From: an uncultured Phycisphaerales bacterium
GTDB taxonomy: Bacteria > Planctomycetota > Phycisphaerae > Sedimentisphaerales > Anaerobacaceae
DNA length: 64,000 nt
NCBI GenBank assembly: GCA_903857265.1
Contig: CAIODZ010000015.1
Coordinates: forward strand, 1 to 64,000
Direction of reading: 5' to 3'
The translations under genes were made by a program, and so were the position numbers. Positions 1 through 8,488 of this stretch are shown here, in pieces; the stretch's first letter is position 1, and every line of letters starts with the position of its first letter. A model generated the notes under the pieces. The model saw nothing but the letters and a program-made list of their open reading frames with translations. It was not told where the DNA came from and did no database searches.

Positions 1-202
1 AGTTCCAGACATATGTCGTGTTAGGATTAGCTTTAATGATGTCCCAATCCAAGTCGGTTGTGATAGTCCCACTTTTGCAGGGACTTCCCGAAACCGTATA
101 ATCAATCGCTATAAGATATTGACCTACAGCCACAACCGGGAAAATTAAGGCAGCTACTAAAAAGGCAAGACCTATACCACAGATGCACTCTCTCTTCATC
201 AT
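1..202 (-). CDS. Secreted protein, N-terminal fragment (cut by window edge)
   Basis: An open frame runs from an ATG at 202 off the left edge, with no stop in 67 codons. It begins MMKRECICGIGLAFLVAAL, a typical signal peptide with a short charged n-region and a hydrophobic core, so the product is exported. A GGAG box lies about seven bases upstream of the first ATG. The visible mature part has no family I recognise. It is too short for the ORF track because it is truncated. Secretion is well supported; function is unknown. Confidence 0.6.
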   Translation of the reverse strand, partial: MMKRECICGIGLAFLVAALIFPVVAVGQYLIAIDYTVSGSPCKSGTITTDLDWDIIKANPNTTYVWN

Positions 203-402
203 CTCTCTACTCCTTACTTTGCTTCACTCTCTTCCGTCGTGCCGCTACAGCCCATTACGGCAGCGGCAACCAATTGTTATCAGACTAACGGGTAACTTCC
301 CGTTTGTCAAGTAAAATCCTACTTTTTTTTAGGTTTTCCTGCTTTTCCCATTTTTTCCGGTCTTACGGCTTAAAAACCGCCATTTTTGCTCGATCCAGCC
401 GG

Positions 403-2223
403 TTACTGCATATTCTTTTTAAGTGTTAGCACATCCTTGATACTGATATAGCCGTCCTGGTCGAAATCGCACCGGTCGTCATATAAGTTGTTAGGGTCAG
501 ATGAGTTTAAGAGGCAGTTCATCGCTATTTTCAGCGCGCGGACGTCCTTCAAGCCAACCACGCCGTCATTATCGGCATCGCCCGGAACAGGCGTCCATGC
601 CTGACCACCCGGCCCGTATGCGATTCTCATAAGTGGGTCACCAATAAGGACTTCCGACCAGCTCAGATAGGGAATAGCCGTAAAAGCCGCTTCCACGAGG
701 GTCAGATCAGCTTTGCCGTCCCCATCTTCATCTGACAGAAGATTGTAGAACAAATATAAATTGTCAATAGCAGCATCCGACAGCGGTTCAAATGAATGGC
801 CTATAGCGGCGGTGCCCCCTATTGATATGAAATCGACCACTTTACCCTGTGCAACGGGGGCTGTGTTTACGTCTGAAAACATCGTTACTCCGTTAAAACT
901 CTCGATAGAGGTGAAGACGGCCCCGTTTACGACATTAAAAAGCGGCCCGCCGGCCGGTCCACCCTTGAGTATATAATTACTCGCGCTGCCCTCATCGCCG
1001 TTATGACCAAATGTTGCCAGGAGTATCACGCCCTGCCCCGATTGTCTTTGAGGATATGTACTCAGAAGTGCATCCAAATCCGCCTGGTTGGTTCTTGTCG
1101 CACTGCGGCGATCCAGTATAACGCACAAGTCGTAGGCAGAATCCATCAATCCCGTATTAAAACCATTGTAATTCACCGATTTGTTTGTCATCGCCTTGAA
1201 ACAGGCGACATAATCGTCTTTGCGTAAGATACGAGGTGCATTCGGAGGTTGTGGGACACAGGGGTCGTACACCCAATAGTTTGCCGAAGTGTCCAGATTA
1301 AATACGCGGTTATTATCGAGCTCACTTGCCGGAGCATCGTCTAATACCGCCACCGCTTTTAAGGGGTTGACGCCGAAATGTGGGTCTGACGCCCGTTTTG
1401 CCCTTTCCAACATGAGTCGAACCGCGAAAACCGCGCTCTGTCCCTGTTTTTTGGGGCCGTCAAGCCGGGCGGTCAGATACATATCCCCGGCGTTAAATTT
1501 TCTGTTGACGGTTCCATTCTTGTTCGGCTCACCCTCCATTTTGGGCGGCGGCCCACTATCGGAATAGGGAACACTCCAAACCATATTTTTAGTCCCAGGC
1601 ACGACCCGTTCAAACAGGTCGAAGCCGCTGTAGTAATAACCCTGATAGGGGTTAACCAAGCGGTTGTTCAGTCCGAAGGGATTAGCGCCGTAATCGCCGT
1701 ACCAAAGGGTAACAAGTTCCGATTCCACTGAGGCCGCATTGATATCCGAGGTATGAAGTGATACCGTAGAATAATTTGAGCCGGCGGGATAAACAGCATC
1801 GGAGTAAACAGTGTCCTGGATGCGATAGGGCATACCGGCGGTGGTGATTATTACTTTGACCTGTGTGATACGATTGGGATGGCTGGGGTCTGTCAAGTAC
1901 GCCCGGAGAGGATTGGCTATAAACTGATTGTACTGTTGCCTGGTGAGGATTTCATCGGCCGGGGTCGCTGAGGGCCCGCTTGAATCAGCAAGGCCCGACA
2001 AACTGAGCACCTGTGAATCGGTGATTTGGGGATAATACTGCCGATACATTTTGGCGATATACCGGCTTGTTGGACTGTTTTGGTTGACGAGGATAATAAC
2101 ATCCTGCGGTCCCAACCGGCCATAAGCGTAAGACGAAACCAGCAACACCAAAAAAATGATAAACCCTCCACAGGCACCTCCCGGCACATTCTGCCCTGCG
2201 AAGAGTTTTCTCCTGCTCAGCAT
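403..2223 (-). CDS. TIGR03790-like secreted protein with C-terminal dockerin
   Basis: The track starts at 2268, but the ATG at 2223 (MLSRRKLFAG) follows a strong GGAGGAGAAGAG box, so I place the start there (606 aa). An N-terminal hydrophobic segment suggests export. The region beginning GPQDVIILVNQNSPTSRYIA resembles the TIGR03790 family, a planctomycete-rich group of unknown function. The last 60 residues hold two Ca-binding loops (DADNDGVVGLKD and DFDQDGYISIKD) spaced as in type I dockerins. Dockerins bind cohesins, but no cohesin is seen here. The TIGR03790 assignment is from memory of the motif and is less certain than the dockerin. Confidence 0.72.
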   Translation of the reverse strand: MLSRRKLFAGQNVPGGACGGFIIFLVLLVSSYAYGRLGPQDVIILVNQNSPTSRYIAKMYRQYYPQITDSQVLSLSGLADSSGPSATPADEILTRQQYNQFIANPLRAYLTDPSHPNRITQVKVIITTAGMPYRIQDTVYSDAVYPAGSNYSTVSLHTSDINAASVESELVTLWYGDYGANPFGLNNRLVNPYQGYYYSGFDLFERVVPGTKNMVWSVPYSDSGPPPKMEGEPNKNGTVNRKFNAGDMYLTARLDGPKKQGQSAVFAVRLMLERAKRASDPHFGVNPLKAVAVLDDAPASELDNNRVFNLDTSANYWVYDPCVPQPPNAPRILRKDDYVACFKAMTNKSVNYNGFNTGLMDSAYDLCVILDRRSATRTNQADLDALLSTYPQRQSGQGVILLATFGHNGDEGSASNYILKGGPAGGPLFNVVNGAVFTSIESFNGVTMFSDVNTAPVAQGKVVDFISIGGTAAIGHSFEPLSDAAIDNLYLFYNLLSDEDGDGKADLTLVEAAFTAIPYLSWSEVLIGDPLMRIAYGPGGQAWTPVPGDADNDGVVGLKDVRALKIAMNCLLNSSDPNNLYDDRCDFDQDGYISIKDVLTLKKNMQ

Positions 2224-2357
2224 CTCTTCTCCTCCTCCACCCGGAGGAAACTGCAACCCGGCAGTCAAAGGTAAAACCCGGCCAGCTAACTGGGGTGTGG
2301 GAGCTGATGCTTTAAATCAAGACAACAGACAGCAACCAGCCAAAGCAAATTACTATA

Positions 2358-3074
2358 TTATTTTCGGCGTCTCAAAGCGAGCGCCGCCGCAGTTATAAAC
2401 AGAACCATAGAGGCCGGCTCGGGAACAATGGTGAAGGTATTATCAGAGCCGGCGGCATAAAAATAAACACCGCCGTATGCATAAGGGTCGCTATTGTCAA
2501 AGTTCGTGCCGTCGGTCAGATAACCATAGAACAGGCCGCCCCCGTCATTCATCAAGGTATATGTGGCTGTTCCTGCAAGAGGCACTTGTTCTGCTTTGAT
2601 TGTGAAATTGAATATTTCGGAGTAATTGGCCGGATTATCGATATTGTTATCATAGCCGACTCCCGTATATGACGGCGCGCCCCACACCTTCTGGACGGTG
2701 TGAACTTCCCTAACCTCGCCGGTGACGGGGACGTTGAGTGAGGCCGAATCCCACTTGGTCCACGGGGCAGGACTTGGGTCGGGTGCAAGAAAGTTTATGC
2801 CACCGATGATTTCAATCACGCCGGTATTGTCAACGGAGAGGTCTGTTTGCCATGCTTCGAGGCCATTGCTGGTTTTTTCTATGCCGGCTGGCGTATATAC
2901 CCAGGCAAATACATGAACCGTAGTTTGCTGGCCTGGTAAAAGGGTCGTATCGTCCGCGGTCATTTTGAAAACCAGTGTGGGATCCGTCAGAGCGGCAACA
3001 GACACAGAACACAGACAAAGCAGTGCCAATATAGGTAATATGGCAAGGCAAGGACTCAATTTGCTTTTCACCAT
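2358..3074 (-). CDS. PEP-CTERM sorted secreted protein
   Basis: The start is ATG 3074 (MVKSKLSPCL), behind GGAGGAGCAATA; the track's 3092 start lacks this support. A signal peptide (about residues 1-28) is followed by an immunoglobulin/cohesin-like beta-rich region. The C-terminus has the exosortase signal VPEPASM, a hydrophobic stretch and RRRK. Exosortase would cut this tail during export to the cell surface. The 239-aa length is normal for such proteins. The adjacent divergent gene encodes an NtrC-type regulator, which is suggestive because PEP-CTERM systems often use sigma-54 regulators, but no sigma-54 promoter was found upstream of this gene. Confidence 0.85.
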   Translation of the reverse strand: MVKSKLSPCLAILPILALLCLCSVSVAALTDPTLVFKMTADDTTLLPGQQTTVHVFAWVYTPAGIEKTSNGLEAWQTDLSVDNTGVIEIIGGINFLAPDPSPAPWTKWDSASLNVPVTGEVREVHTVQKVWGAPSYTGVGYDNNIDNPANYSEIFNFTIKAEQVPLAGTATYTLMNDGGGLFYGYLTDGTNFDNSDPYAYGGVYFYAAGSDNTFTIVPEPASMVLFITAAALALRRRK

Positions 3075-3495
3075 TATTGCTCCTCCACCCAACTAAACAA
3101 ACATTTCTTGCCCATTATCAAGGGCATTCATCACCCAAGGCCTTAGGGCCTTCTCATTAAAAAAGAACTAATCCAGTTTGTCATTGTAACGCAAATTGCC
3201 TGATTGTCAACAATAAAAAAACTAATTTTGCGTTTTGAGAAATTACCCTCGATTCAGATATCTGATACCTCAGTCCAATATCCAATAATAACGGTCTGAC
3301 GGTCAAAATCCCCTTTTAAGCTTCTATAATAGGGGTTAGGGGTTTGCCCATTTTAACACCTGCGAGACCGGGCTAAAAATGGATATGTTGCTTTTTGTCA
3401 ACATCAATGCTTGACAAAATCAACACAATCATTATTATTGATGTTGTAACTCATCTCAAATTTCAAGACAGTTCACGGGCAGGGAACGCCCAAAA
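3075..3495. other. Intergenic region between PEP-CTERM gene and NtrC-like gene
   Basis: About 420 bases without a gene. It holds word-like repeat text near 3250-3310 (variants of ATATCTGATA / CAATATCCAATA) and, from 3381 on, a promoter with inverted half-sites annotated separately. Confidence 0.6.
3381..3446 (+). promoter_or_regulatory. Operator array and sigma-70 promoter of the NtrC-like gene
   Basis: TTGACA at 3411-3416 and TATTAT at 3433-3438 are 16 bases apart, an almost perfect housekeeping promoter firing toward the gene at 3496. ATGTTG (3385) and CAACAT (3399) form an inverted repeat with an 8-base spacer. A further CAACATCAAT (3399-3408) and ATTGATGTTG (3437-3446) pair perfectly across the promoter, the second overlapping the -10. 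This arrangement fits a repressor or autoregulator. The first 18 bases recur exactly at 23857. Confidence 0.65.
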
Positions 3496-4899
3496 ATGGA
3501 GCCGGGTAAAGCGATGGCTGAAAAGACGATTCTCGTGGTGGACGACGACAAGGTAATCCGCGATTGCCTGACGGAGTTTTTGAAGACCGATGGTTTCAAA
3601 ACAGGCATCGCAGCGACAGTCAAAGAGGCATCGGTCGAGCTGGAAAAGCAGGACTACGCGCTTGTCATTACCGAAATCAACCTGCCCGACGGCGACGGCT
3701 TTCAATTATTAGACATCATAAGGAATAACTATCCCCAGACGGTTGTCGTGGTCATCACGGGTTATGGCACTATTGAAAGCGCGGTGCGGGCAATCAAGAC
3801 CGGGGCGTATGATTACCTGACCAAGCCGATTAACGACGATGAGCTGCGCCTCGCTGTCGCCCGCGCGATAAAACAACAGTCGCTCATCAGTGAAAACGTC
3901 AGTTTGCGCTCACAGCTCGAGCAAAGATACAGTTTGGACAACATCCTTAGCCACGATTACAAAATGGCGAGGATATTCGAGCTGGTGGAAGCCGTCGCGG
4001 ACAGTAAAACCACGATTCTTATGACGGGGCCATCGGGAACGGGCAAAACGATGCTCGCCCGCGCGATTCATCACCATTCAGGCAGACGCAAAGAGGCGTT
4101 TATTGAAGTGAGCTGCGGCGCGCTGCCTGAAACGCTCCTCGAAAGCGAACTCTTCGGCCACATTAAAGGCAGTTTTACGGGTGCGGTGGCGAACAAGAAG
4201 GGGAAATTCTTAGCGGCGGATGGGGGGACGATATTTTTAGATGAGGTAGGCAACGCGTCGCCCGCGCTGCAGGTGAAGTTATTGCGGGTGCTGGAAGACA
4301 GGCAGTTTGAGCCGGTGGGAAGCAATAAGACGATTACGGTTGACGCGAGGATAATATTAGCGACAAACAGGAATCTCATCGAGGAGGTCAAGCAGGGAAG
4401 ATTCAGAGAGGATTTGTATTACAGAATCAACGTCGTTACGGTAAATCTGCCTGCGTTATCGGAGAGGGTGGGGGATATTGCGTTATTGGCCAAGCATTTT
4501 TTGAAAAGATATAGCGGGCAGCACAACAAAAAGAAACTGGGAATAACCGATGAGGCGATTGGGTTTCTGGAACGTTACCCGTGGCCTGGCAACGTGCGAG
4601 AGCTTGAGAACGTGATTGAGCGGGCGGTGCTGCTGGGTAAGGGCAGCTTCGTAACGCCCGACGATTTGCCGGCAGGTATAAGGCAGGAGCAGGTCATACA
4701 GGGGCCTGGGTATAACGCGGTGAGTTTGAAAAAGGCGGTCGCTGAGCCGGAGAAAAATATTATTCGTCAGGCGCTGGAGGCGCACAAGTGGAACAGGCAG
4801 GAGACGGCAGACGCGCTTGGCATAAACCGCACGACGCTTTTTAAGAAGATGAAACGCTATGGCCTGTATGCCGAGGCGGAGCGGTTGGGGCTTATGTGA
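3496..4899 (+). CDS. NtrC-family sigma-54 activator with Glu at the phosphoacceptor site
   Basis: A three-domain transcription activator. The receiver domain (about 1-125) has the acidic pair in VVDDDK, the Thr of VVVITGYG and the Lys of DYLTKP, but the phosphoacceptor position reads TEINLPDGDG, i.e. Glu60 where Asp is expected. The AAA+ domain (about 150-390) has Walker A GPSGTGKT, a GSFTGA loop that contacts sigma-54, and Walker B GTIFLDE. A Fis-type HTH (QETADALGINRTTLFKKM) ends the protein. An Asp-to-Glu change at this site gives partial constitutive activity in NtrC (D54E). The start could also be ATG 3514; numbered from there, the Glu is residue 54. No sensor kinase gene is adjacent. 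Confidence 0.9.
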   Translation: MEPGKAMAEKTILVVDDDKVIRDCLTEFLKTDGFKTGIAATVKEASVELEKQDYALVITEINLPDGDGFQLLDIIRNNYPQTVVVVITGYGTIESAVRAIKTGAYDYLTKPINDDELRLAVARAIKQQSLISENVSLRSQLEQRYSLDNILSHDYKMARIFELVEAVADSKTTILMTGPSGTGKTMLARAIHHHSGRRKEAFIEVSCGALPETLLESELFGHIKGSFTGAVANKKGKFLAADGGTIFLDEVGNASPALQVKLLRVLEDRQFEPVGSNKTITVDARIILATNRNLIEEVKQGRFREDLYYRINVVTVNLPALSERVGDIALLAKHFLKRYSGQHNKKKLGITDEAIGFLERYPWPGNVRELENVIERAVLLGKGSFVTPDDLPAGIRQEQVIQGPGYNAVSLKKAVAEPEKNIIRQALEAHKWNRQETADALGINRTTLFKKMKRYGLYAEAERLGLM

Positions 4900-4943
4900 T
4901 GTTAGACGCGGATTACGCAGATAAACGCTGCTTTTATTCGTCC

Positions 4944-5231
4944 TTAGCTTTCCACTTTCACCAGTTCGTACATTCCGTGGCCGCTGTTGCGGAGTTTGCC
5001 CAGCCGACACAATTCCTCCCAGACCTCTCGCGGAAACTGGTTTGGCGGCTGTATCGCGTAAACGCCCTTGGCCCCGCTCGAAAACGGTCCGCGTCCCAAG
5101 CTCGAATCCTCATCCAGCGCAGTGAGTTTGAGCCGTTTTTTGAACGCCTTCATCGCGCTTTTGAGCACCTCCGGCGTTATGCTACTTGCTGGTTCTGGAG
5201 TGATGGGGCCTTGCTGCTGGTTATCTGTCAT
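4944..5231 (-). CDS. Conserved hypothetical small protein
   Basis: The start is ATG 5231 (MTDNQQQGPI), five bases after GGAGG; the track's upstream start runs into repeat sequence. The product is 95 aa, charged, with no signal or membrane segment. A Pro/Gln-rich N-terminus leads into a compact domain (ITPEVLKSAMKAFKKRLKL ... VWEELCRLGKLRNSG) that could be a small winged-helix fold. It converges on the NtrC-like gene. I do not recognise the family. Confidence 0.6.
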   Translation of the reverse strand: MTDNQQQGPITPEPASSITPEVLKSAMKAFKKRLKLTALDEDSSLGRGPFSSGAKGVYAIQPPNQFPREVWEELCRLGKLRNSGHGMYELVKVES

Positions 5232-5285
5232 ATCTGCCTCCGTTCTCGTTTTAAATTTAAGCCACCCGGCTCCGTCTTTGACCAC

Positions 5286-5389
5286 CCGGCTTCGCTAAGG
5301 AGCTACGCCGAGGTAAACGCCGAGGCAAGCAGATTACACGGTTAACACAGATTTAGCAACCGCGAAGATTTTTTCGACCGCGATAAAGC
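5286..5389. repeat. Dispersed word-like repeat (GATTACACGG / ACACAGATT type)
   Basis: This gap contains text such as GCAGATTACACGGTTAACACAGATT. It belongs to the same family as CTCTGTGTAATCTGTGG-type sequence at 57.7, 63.0 and 63.6 kb. It has no ORF. Confidence 0.5.
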
Positions 5390-5974
5390 TTATTTGGCGT
5401 TTTTGCCGGGGGCATTTGGTTCTGTTTTAGCAGCATTCGGGTCGGCCTGCTGGACCTTAGTCGCTTCCGGACCAAATACGACAACATCGTCAACAAAGAA
5501 ATTGACATCCTGCGGCGGGCCTTCGATATAAACGTCTAATGTTTTCAAAGTCCCGCTGGCATCAAGTGTGAACTCTCCTGAAAGCTCGACCCATTCAGTT
5601 TTGCCCACCGGCGCCTTGGCAACATTTTTATATACGGTGCCCTTGTCGTCGGCCTGCTCGATGGATATCATGGTATCAGAATCTGCGTTTTCCAGCCGAA
5701 CCCACGCTGAAATCTTATATGTCTTTCCATTCAATACTTTGCCGAGCAGGGACTGTTTTATCCCCTGCCACTCCGCGGTCCTCCCGGACACCTTTGCGCT
5801 TTTTGCGCCGCTGTGAATAGGCGTTGTTACCGCCTCGATTTTGCACGACCTGTCCGCCCAATCTTCGATACCGTTTTCAAAACCGGGATTTTTCAGCACG
5901 TTGGCATCGCCGAACGCAGGCGTAAATGACACAAGCAAACTTAGAAACAGGCATGAACACAAACACTTAACCAT
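5390..5974 (-). CDS. Secreted protein with CBM4/9-like carbohydrate-binding fold
   Basis: The 194-aa product has a signal peptide (MVKCLCSCLFLSLLVSFTPAFG). One beta-sandwich domain follows, with family landmarks: NPGFENGIEDW at the start, HSGAKSAKVSGR, and FFVDDVVVFG at the end. This is the CBM_4_9 layout used to bind polysaccharides. The last 25 residues are a Pro/Asn/Lys-rich tail (AKTEPNAPGKNAK). No catalytic domain is attached, so it probably serves as a surface or periplasmic sugar-binding accessory. Confidence 0.75.
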   Translation of the reverse strand: MVKCLCSCLFLSLLVSFTPAFGDANVLKNPGFENGIEDWADRSCKIEAVTTPIHSGAKSAKVSGRTAEWQGIKQSLLGKVLNGKTYKISAWVRLENADSDTMISIEQADDKGTVYKNVAKAPVGKTEWVELSGEFTLDASGTLKTLDVYIEGPPQDVNFFVDDVVVFGPEATKVQQADPNAAKTEPNAPGKNAK

Positions 5975-6129
5975 TTTTCAACCCCTCAATAATAAAAAAT
6001 TACTAAATTTGTTATCGTTACATTTGGCATGAGGTTACTTTTATCGTTTGAAGATGTCAAGGGGGCAAAAAGTTTTACCGCAGAGAACGCTGAGACCGCA
6101 GAGAATTTTTAGATGCTAAGAAGGGAGAA

Positions 6130-6222
6130 GATACTCGATACTGGATGCTCGATACTAGAAGGCGGGGGCGGGAAAATCTTATTGAAAACTCACCGCGAAT
6201 GTCGGTAGAATTGGGAAAAAAT
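6130..6222 (+). repeat. Repeat words plus first copy of a 42-bp direct repeat
   Basis: ATACTCGATACT-type words at 6132-6160 are followed by a 42-base segment at 6170-6211 that recurs at 6762-6803 with five mismatches (37/42). Each copy lies shortly upstream of a membrane-protein gene and carries an ATG or TTG in the same relative place. Confidence 0.6.
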
Positions 6223-6243
6223 AAGATTCGAGGATGTATTCTT

Positions 6244-6747
6244 ATGCATAATGACCACATTCCCCAGTTTATGTTAATACTTTTCAAATACTTATGGGCT
6301 TTAGTAATAGCGATTGACTGCATTGGTGCGGTTACGATAAGTTTTCATATGAAACAGGCGTCAGCCAAAGAGCGTCTGAAAATGATGCTCGGCTGGGCTT
6401 TCTGGACGAACGTCCCCTGGATTGTTATGGGTATAGGTTTAACGATTGGGAAAGTCCCGACTTTTTTTCATTATTTTCGGCCCAGAGACGGAAATCCTTT
6501 TGTGTTGGCGTGGTGGGCTTCGGTTGCCGCGGTTTTCATAATCGGTTCGTATTGGATATTTATTGGCCAGGGAGCGGCGAAACTCGCAGAATACGGAGTG
6601 TTAAGATATCGATTTATTGGAAAACCATCGATAGTCCTCAGCGAAAAGGGCATAAAACTGTATTTTCTGCTGTCCCTGACTACAGTGCTGATAATCGGGA
6701 TAATAGTGTGGTTAGGGGATGTTCAGATACCTCCCTTTGCTAAATAG
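6244..6747 (+). CDS. Integral membrane protein of unknown function
   Basis: Start ATG 6244 (MHNDHIPQFMLIL) is chosen because the track start (6145) lies in repeat text; a GAGG box sits 10 bases upstream. The 167-aa protein has about four hydrophobic segments: IPQFMLILFKYLWALVIAI, an amphipathic stretch near WVPWIVMGIGL, FVLAWWASVAAVFIIGSYWIF, and a final LLSLTTVLIIGIIVW. No catalytic motif is visible. It belongs to an AT-richer accessory patch with the next two genes. Confidence 0.6.
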   Translation: MHNDHIPQFMLILFKYLWALVIAIDCIGAVTISFHMKQASAKERLKMMLGWAFWTNVPWIVMGIGLTIGKVPTFFHYFRPRDGNPFVLAWWASVAAVFIIGSYWIFIGQGAAKLAEYGVLRYRFIGKPSIVLSEKGIKLYFLLSLTTVLIIGIIVWLGDVQIPPFAK

Positions 6748-6761
6748 ATGACACCTGCGAC

Positions 6762-6803
6762 GGGTAAATCTTGTTGGAAACTCACCACGATTGTCGGTAG
6801 AAT
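6762..6803 (+). repeat. Second copy of the 42-bp direct repeat
   Basis: It matches 6170-6211 at 37 of 42 positions, including the shared core AACTCACC and TGTCGGTAGAAT. It lies between the two membrane-protein genes. Confidence 0.65.
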
Positions 6804-6922
6804 CAAAAACAAAAAGAAACAGGACTTGTGGCGTAGTGCGAGAAATGGGTTTATGCTTGTTCAATACTTTTAGTGAGCTTTTATGCGGACTTCGTACTCA
6901 TGACAATTATTGGGATATTAAA

Positions 6923-7735
6923 ATGGAAGCATTTTGGGGTGTAATCGTTGGTGCCCTTATCTCTCTTCTTGGCGTTTTGCTTACTCTCCGATGGAACCAA
7001 AGAGTTCATGAAGATAATCTCAGAGAGGAACGCCGAAAAACAAAAGAAGAACGGGAATTCTTAGCTAAACAAGCTGCGTTATTAGCGGCTTCTGATGCAG
7101 TGACCAGATTTATATCCTACTATCTTTCATTAGCTGATAGGTCTCTCCCAAGTGATGGGGTTGTCGCTGAAGAAGTAATCGAGATGGAAGTAGCGATGAA
7201 TCATCTCCATTTCTATTGCAATATTGAGACTATAGAGAAAGTGACCCATTTAGGGCAAGTATTGGACGATGCTACCCTCGAAGCGATAACAGCAAAAATG
7301 CCATCTGGTTTTATAAATGAGGATATAAAGGCAACTGATGTCCTGATATCAGGGTTGGAAAAAATGAATGCAGCCCTTCAAGAAGAAGTTAAAGCAATCC
7401 TACAATGCGAGCCAATGAATCCTTTAATTGTTTCGCATCGGAACCTACTCGCACAGAACTTTCAGACAATAGCGGGCCTTCACGGAAAGAGAGTGGAGCT
7501 TATAAAGCAAAAATACATTGAAACCGAAAAATGTAGGGATGTTATAAAAAAGAATCTAAAAACCATATATGATGCATTGAGAGACGTTTTGCTTTTTGCT
7601 AGACAAGAACTATCCTTCTCTATAGACCAAGAAAGATATAAGATACTTATCACCGCGCGGACGGAGTCGATAATAAGAAACCTTGAAAAATGTCTCGCAG
7701 AGATTCGGAAACAAGTTTTGGCAAAGATGCAATAG
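6923..7735 (+). CDS. Membrane-anchored coiled-coil protein, unknown function
   Basis: The start ATG 6923 (MEAFWGVIVGALISLLGVL) has GGGA seven bases upstream. The track's TTG start at 6791 would add 44 residues encoded partly by the repeat. One N-terminal membrane helix is followed by a long charged helical region (VHEDNLREERRKTKEEREFLAKQ) and further helical segments to the end (270 aa). Topology suggests a single anchor with a cytoplasmic coiled coil. No enzyme motif is seen. It resembles the anchored accessory proteins that often travel in defence or stress islands, but that is only context. Confidence 0.6.
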   Translation: MEAFWGVIVGALISLLGVLLTLRWNQRVHEDNLREERRKTKEEREFLAKQAALLAASDAVTRFISYYLSLADRSLPSDGVVAEEVIEMEVAMNHLHFYCNIETIEKVTHLGQVLDDATLEAITAKMPSGFINEDIKATDVLISGLEKMNAALQEEVKAILQCEPMNPLIVSHRNLLAQNFQTIAGLHGKRVELIKQKYIETEKCRDVIKKNLKTIYDALRDVLLFARQELSFSIDQERYKILITARTESIIRNLEKCLAEIRKQVLAKMQ

Positions 7736-7853
7736 CTTTTTCTGAAAATATGAGGGAAACTAAGGGCAGTGGGGCTGTTGAAAAAGTCGCATAAATTTAT
7801 CCTTCAAGAAGCTATCTCCAAAACTATACACACAAGAAAAATAGGATTAAATA

Positions 7854-8408
7854 ATGAGCTGGTTCAGTCGTAAACCAACACAGCAGAAACAAGTTGAGGC
7901 TGCAATCACAGTCATGTCCAATCTATACATGCACACGATACCGGAGGCAAAGGATGCCCCTGCCCCTTTGCAGTTCAGTCTTCCGGATTCGCGGTATCGC
8001 TACCTGATCTTTTGTTTGAGTACTGTGGTAACGGCAGTACTGGCATATGACGAGGAAAAGAAAATTCAACCAGAGGCGATCATCAAAGGGTGCTTGGATT
8101 TTGCAACGTGGACAGCTACAGAAAATGCCCAAGAATACTTCGGTGGTTCAGTGAATCCTCAAGATGTCGCAAACAATGGTAAAATGTATCTCCAAGAGTT
8201 TGCTAAACATTGGTCGCGATGGCCCGAACTTGAGAAAGAGGGCAGAAACGATGAGATTATTGATTTAATTTGCTCCATGATTCACACTACGGAATCGAAT
8301 ATGCCCGCCGGTAAAACTGACATGCAACGTCTCGGAAAATTGGCTCTACAGATTGATTGTAGGTTCCCCACCATGCGTGGCGCGTTCATTGAGTTAGCCA
8401 ACCAATAA
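7854..8408 (+). CDS. Hypothetical cytosolic protein
   Basis: 184 aa, with start ATG 7854 behind AGGA at a good distance. It is soluble, mostly helical by composition, with one hydrophobic patch (YLIFCLSTVVTAVLAY) too polar around it to call a membrane helix. Codon use is AT-richer than the housekeeping genes to its right. I do not recognise the family, and no catalytic motif stands out. Confidence 0.55.
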   Translation: MSWFSRKPTQQKQVEAAITVMSNLYMHTIPEAKDAPAPLQFSLPDSRYRYLIFCLSTVVTAVLAYDEEKKIQPEAIIKGCLDFATWTATENAQEYFGGSVNPQDVANNGKMYLQEFAKHWSRWPELEKEGRNDEIIDLICSMIHTTESNMPAGKTDMQRLGKLALQIDCRFPTMRGAFIELANQ

Positions 8409-8488
8409 GTCTGTACGAAATGAATAATGAGAACAGCAACCTATTTTAACCAGCCAGAAGCTTCACAGGAGAGGTGAATAGACGAACT

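Noticed and set aside
4483-5010. 175-aa minus-strand ORF
   Set aside because: Antisense shadow of the NtrC-like gene; no family pattern and Arg-rich composition typical of shadows.
4896-5345. 149-aa plus-strand ORF
   Set aside because: Starts in repeat text and overlaps the better supported minus-strand gene at 4944-5231.
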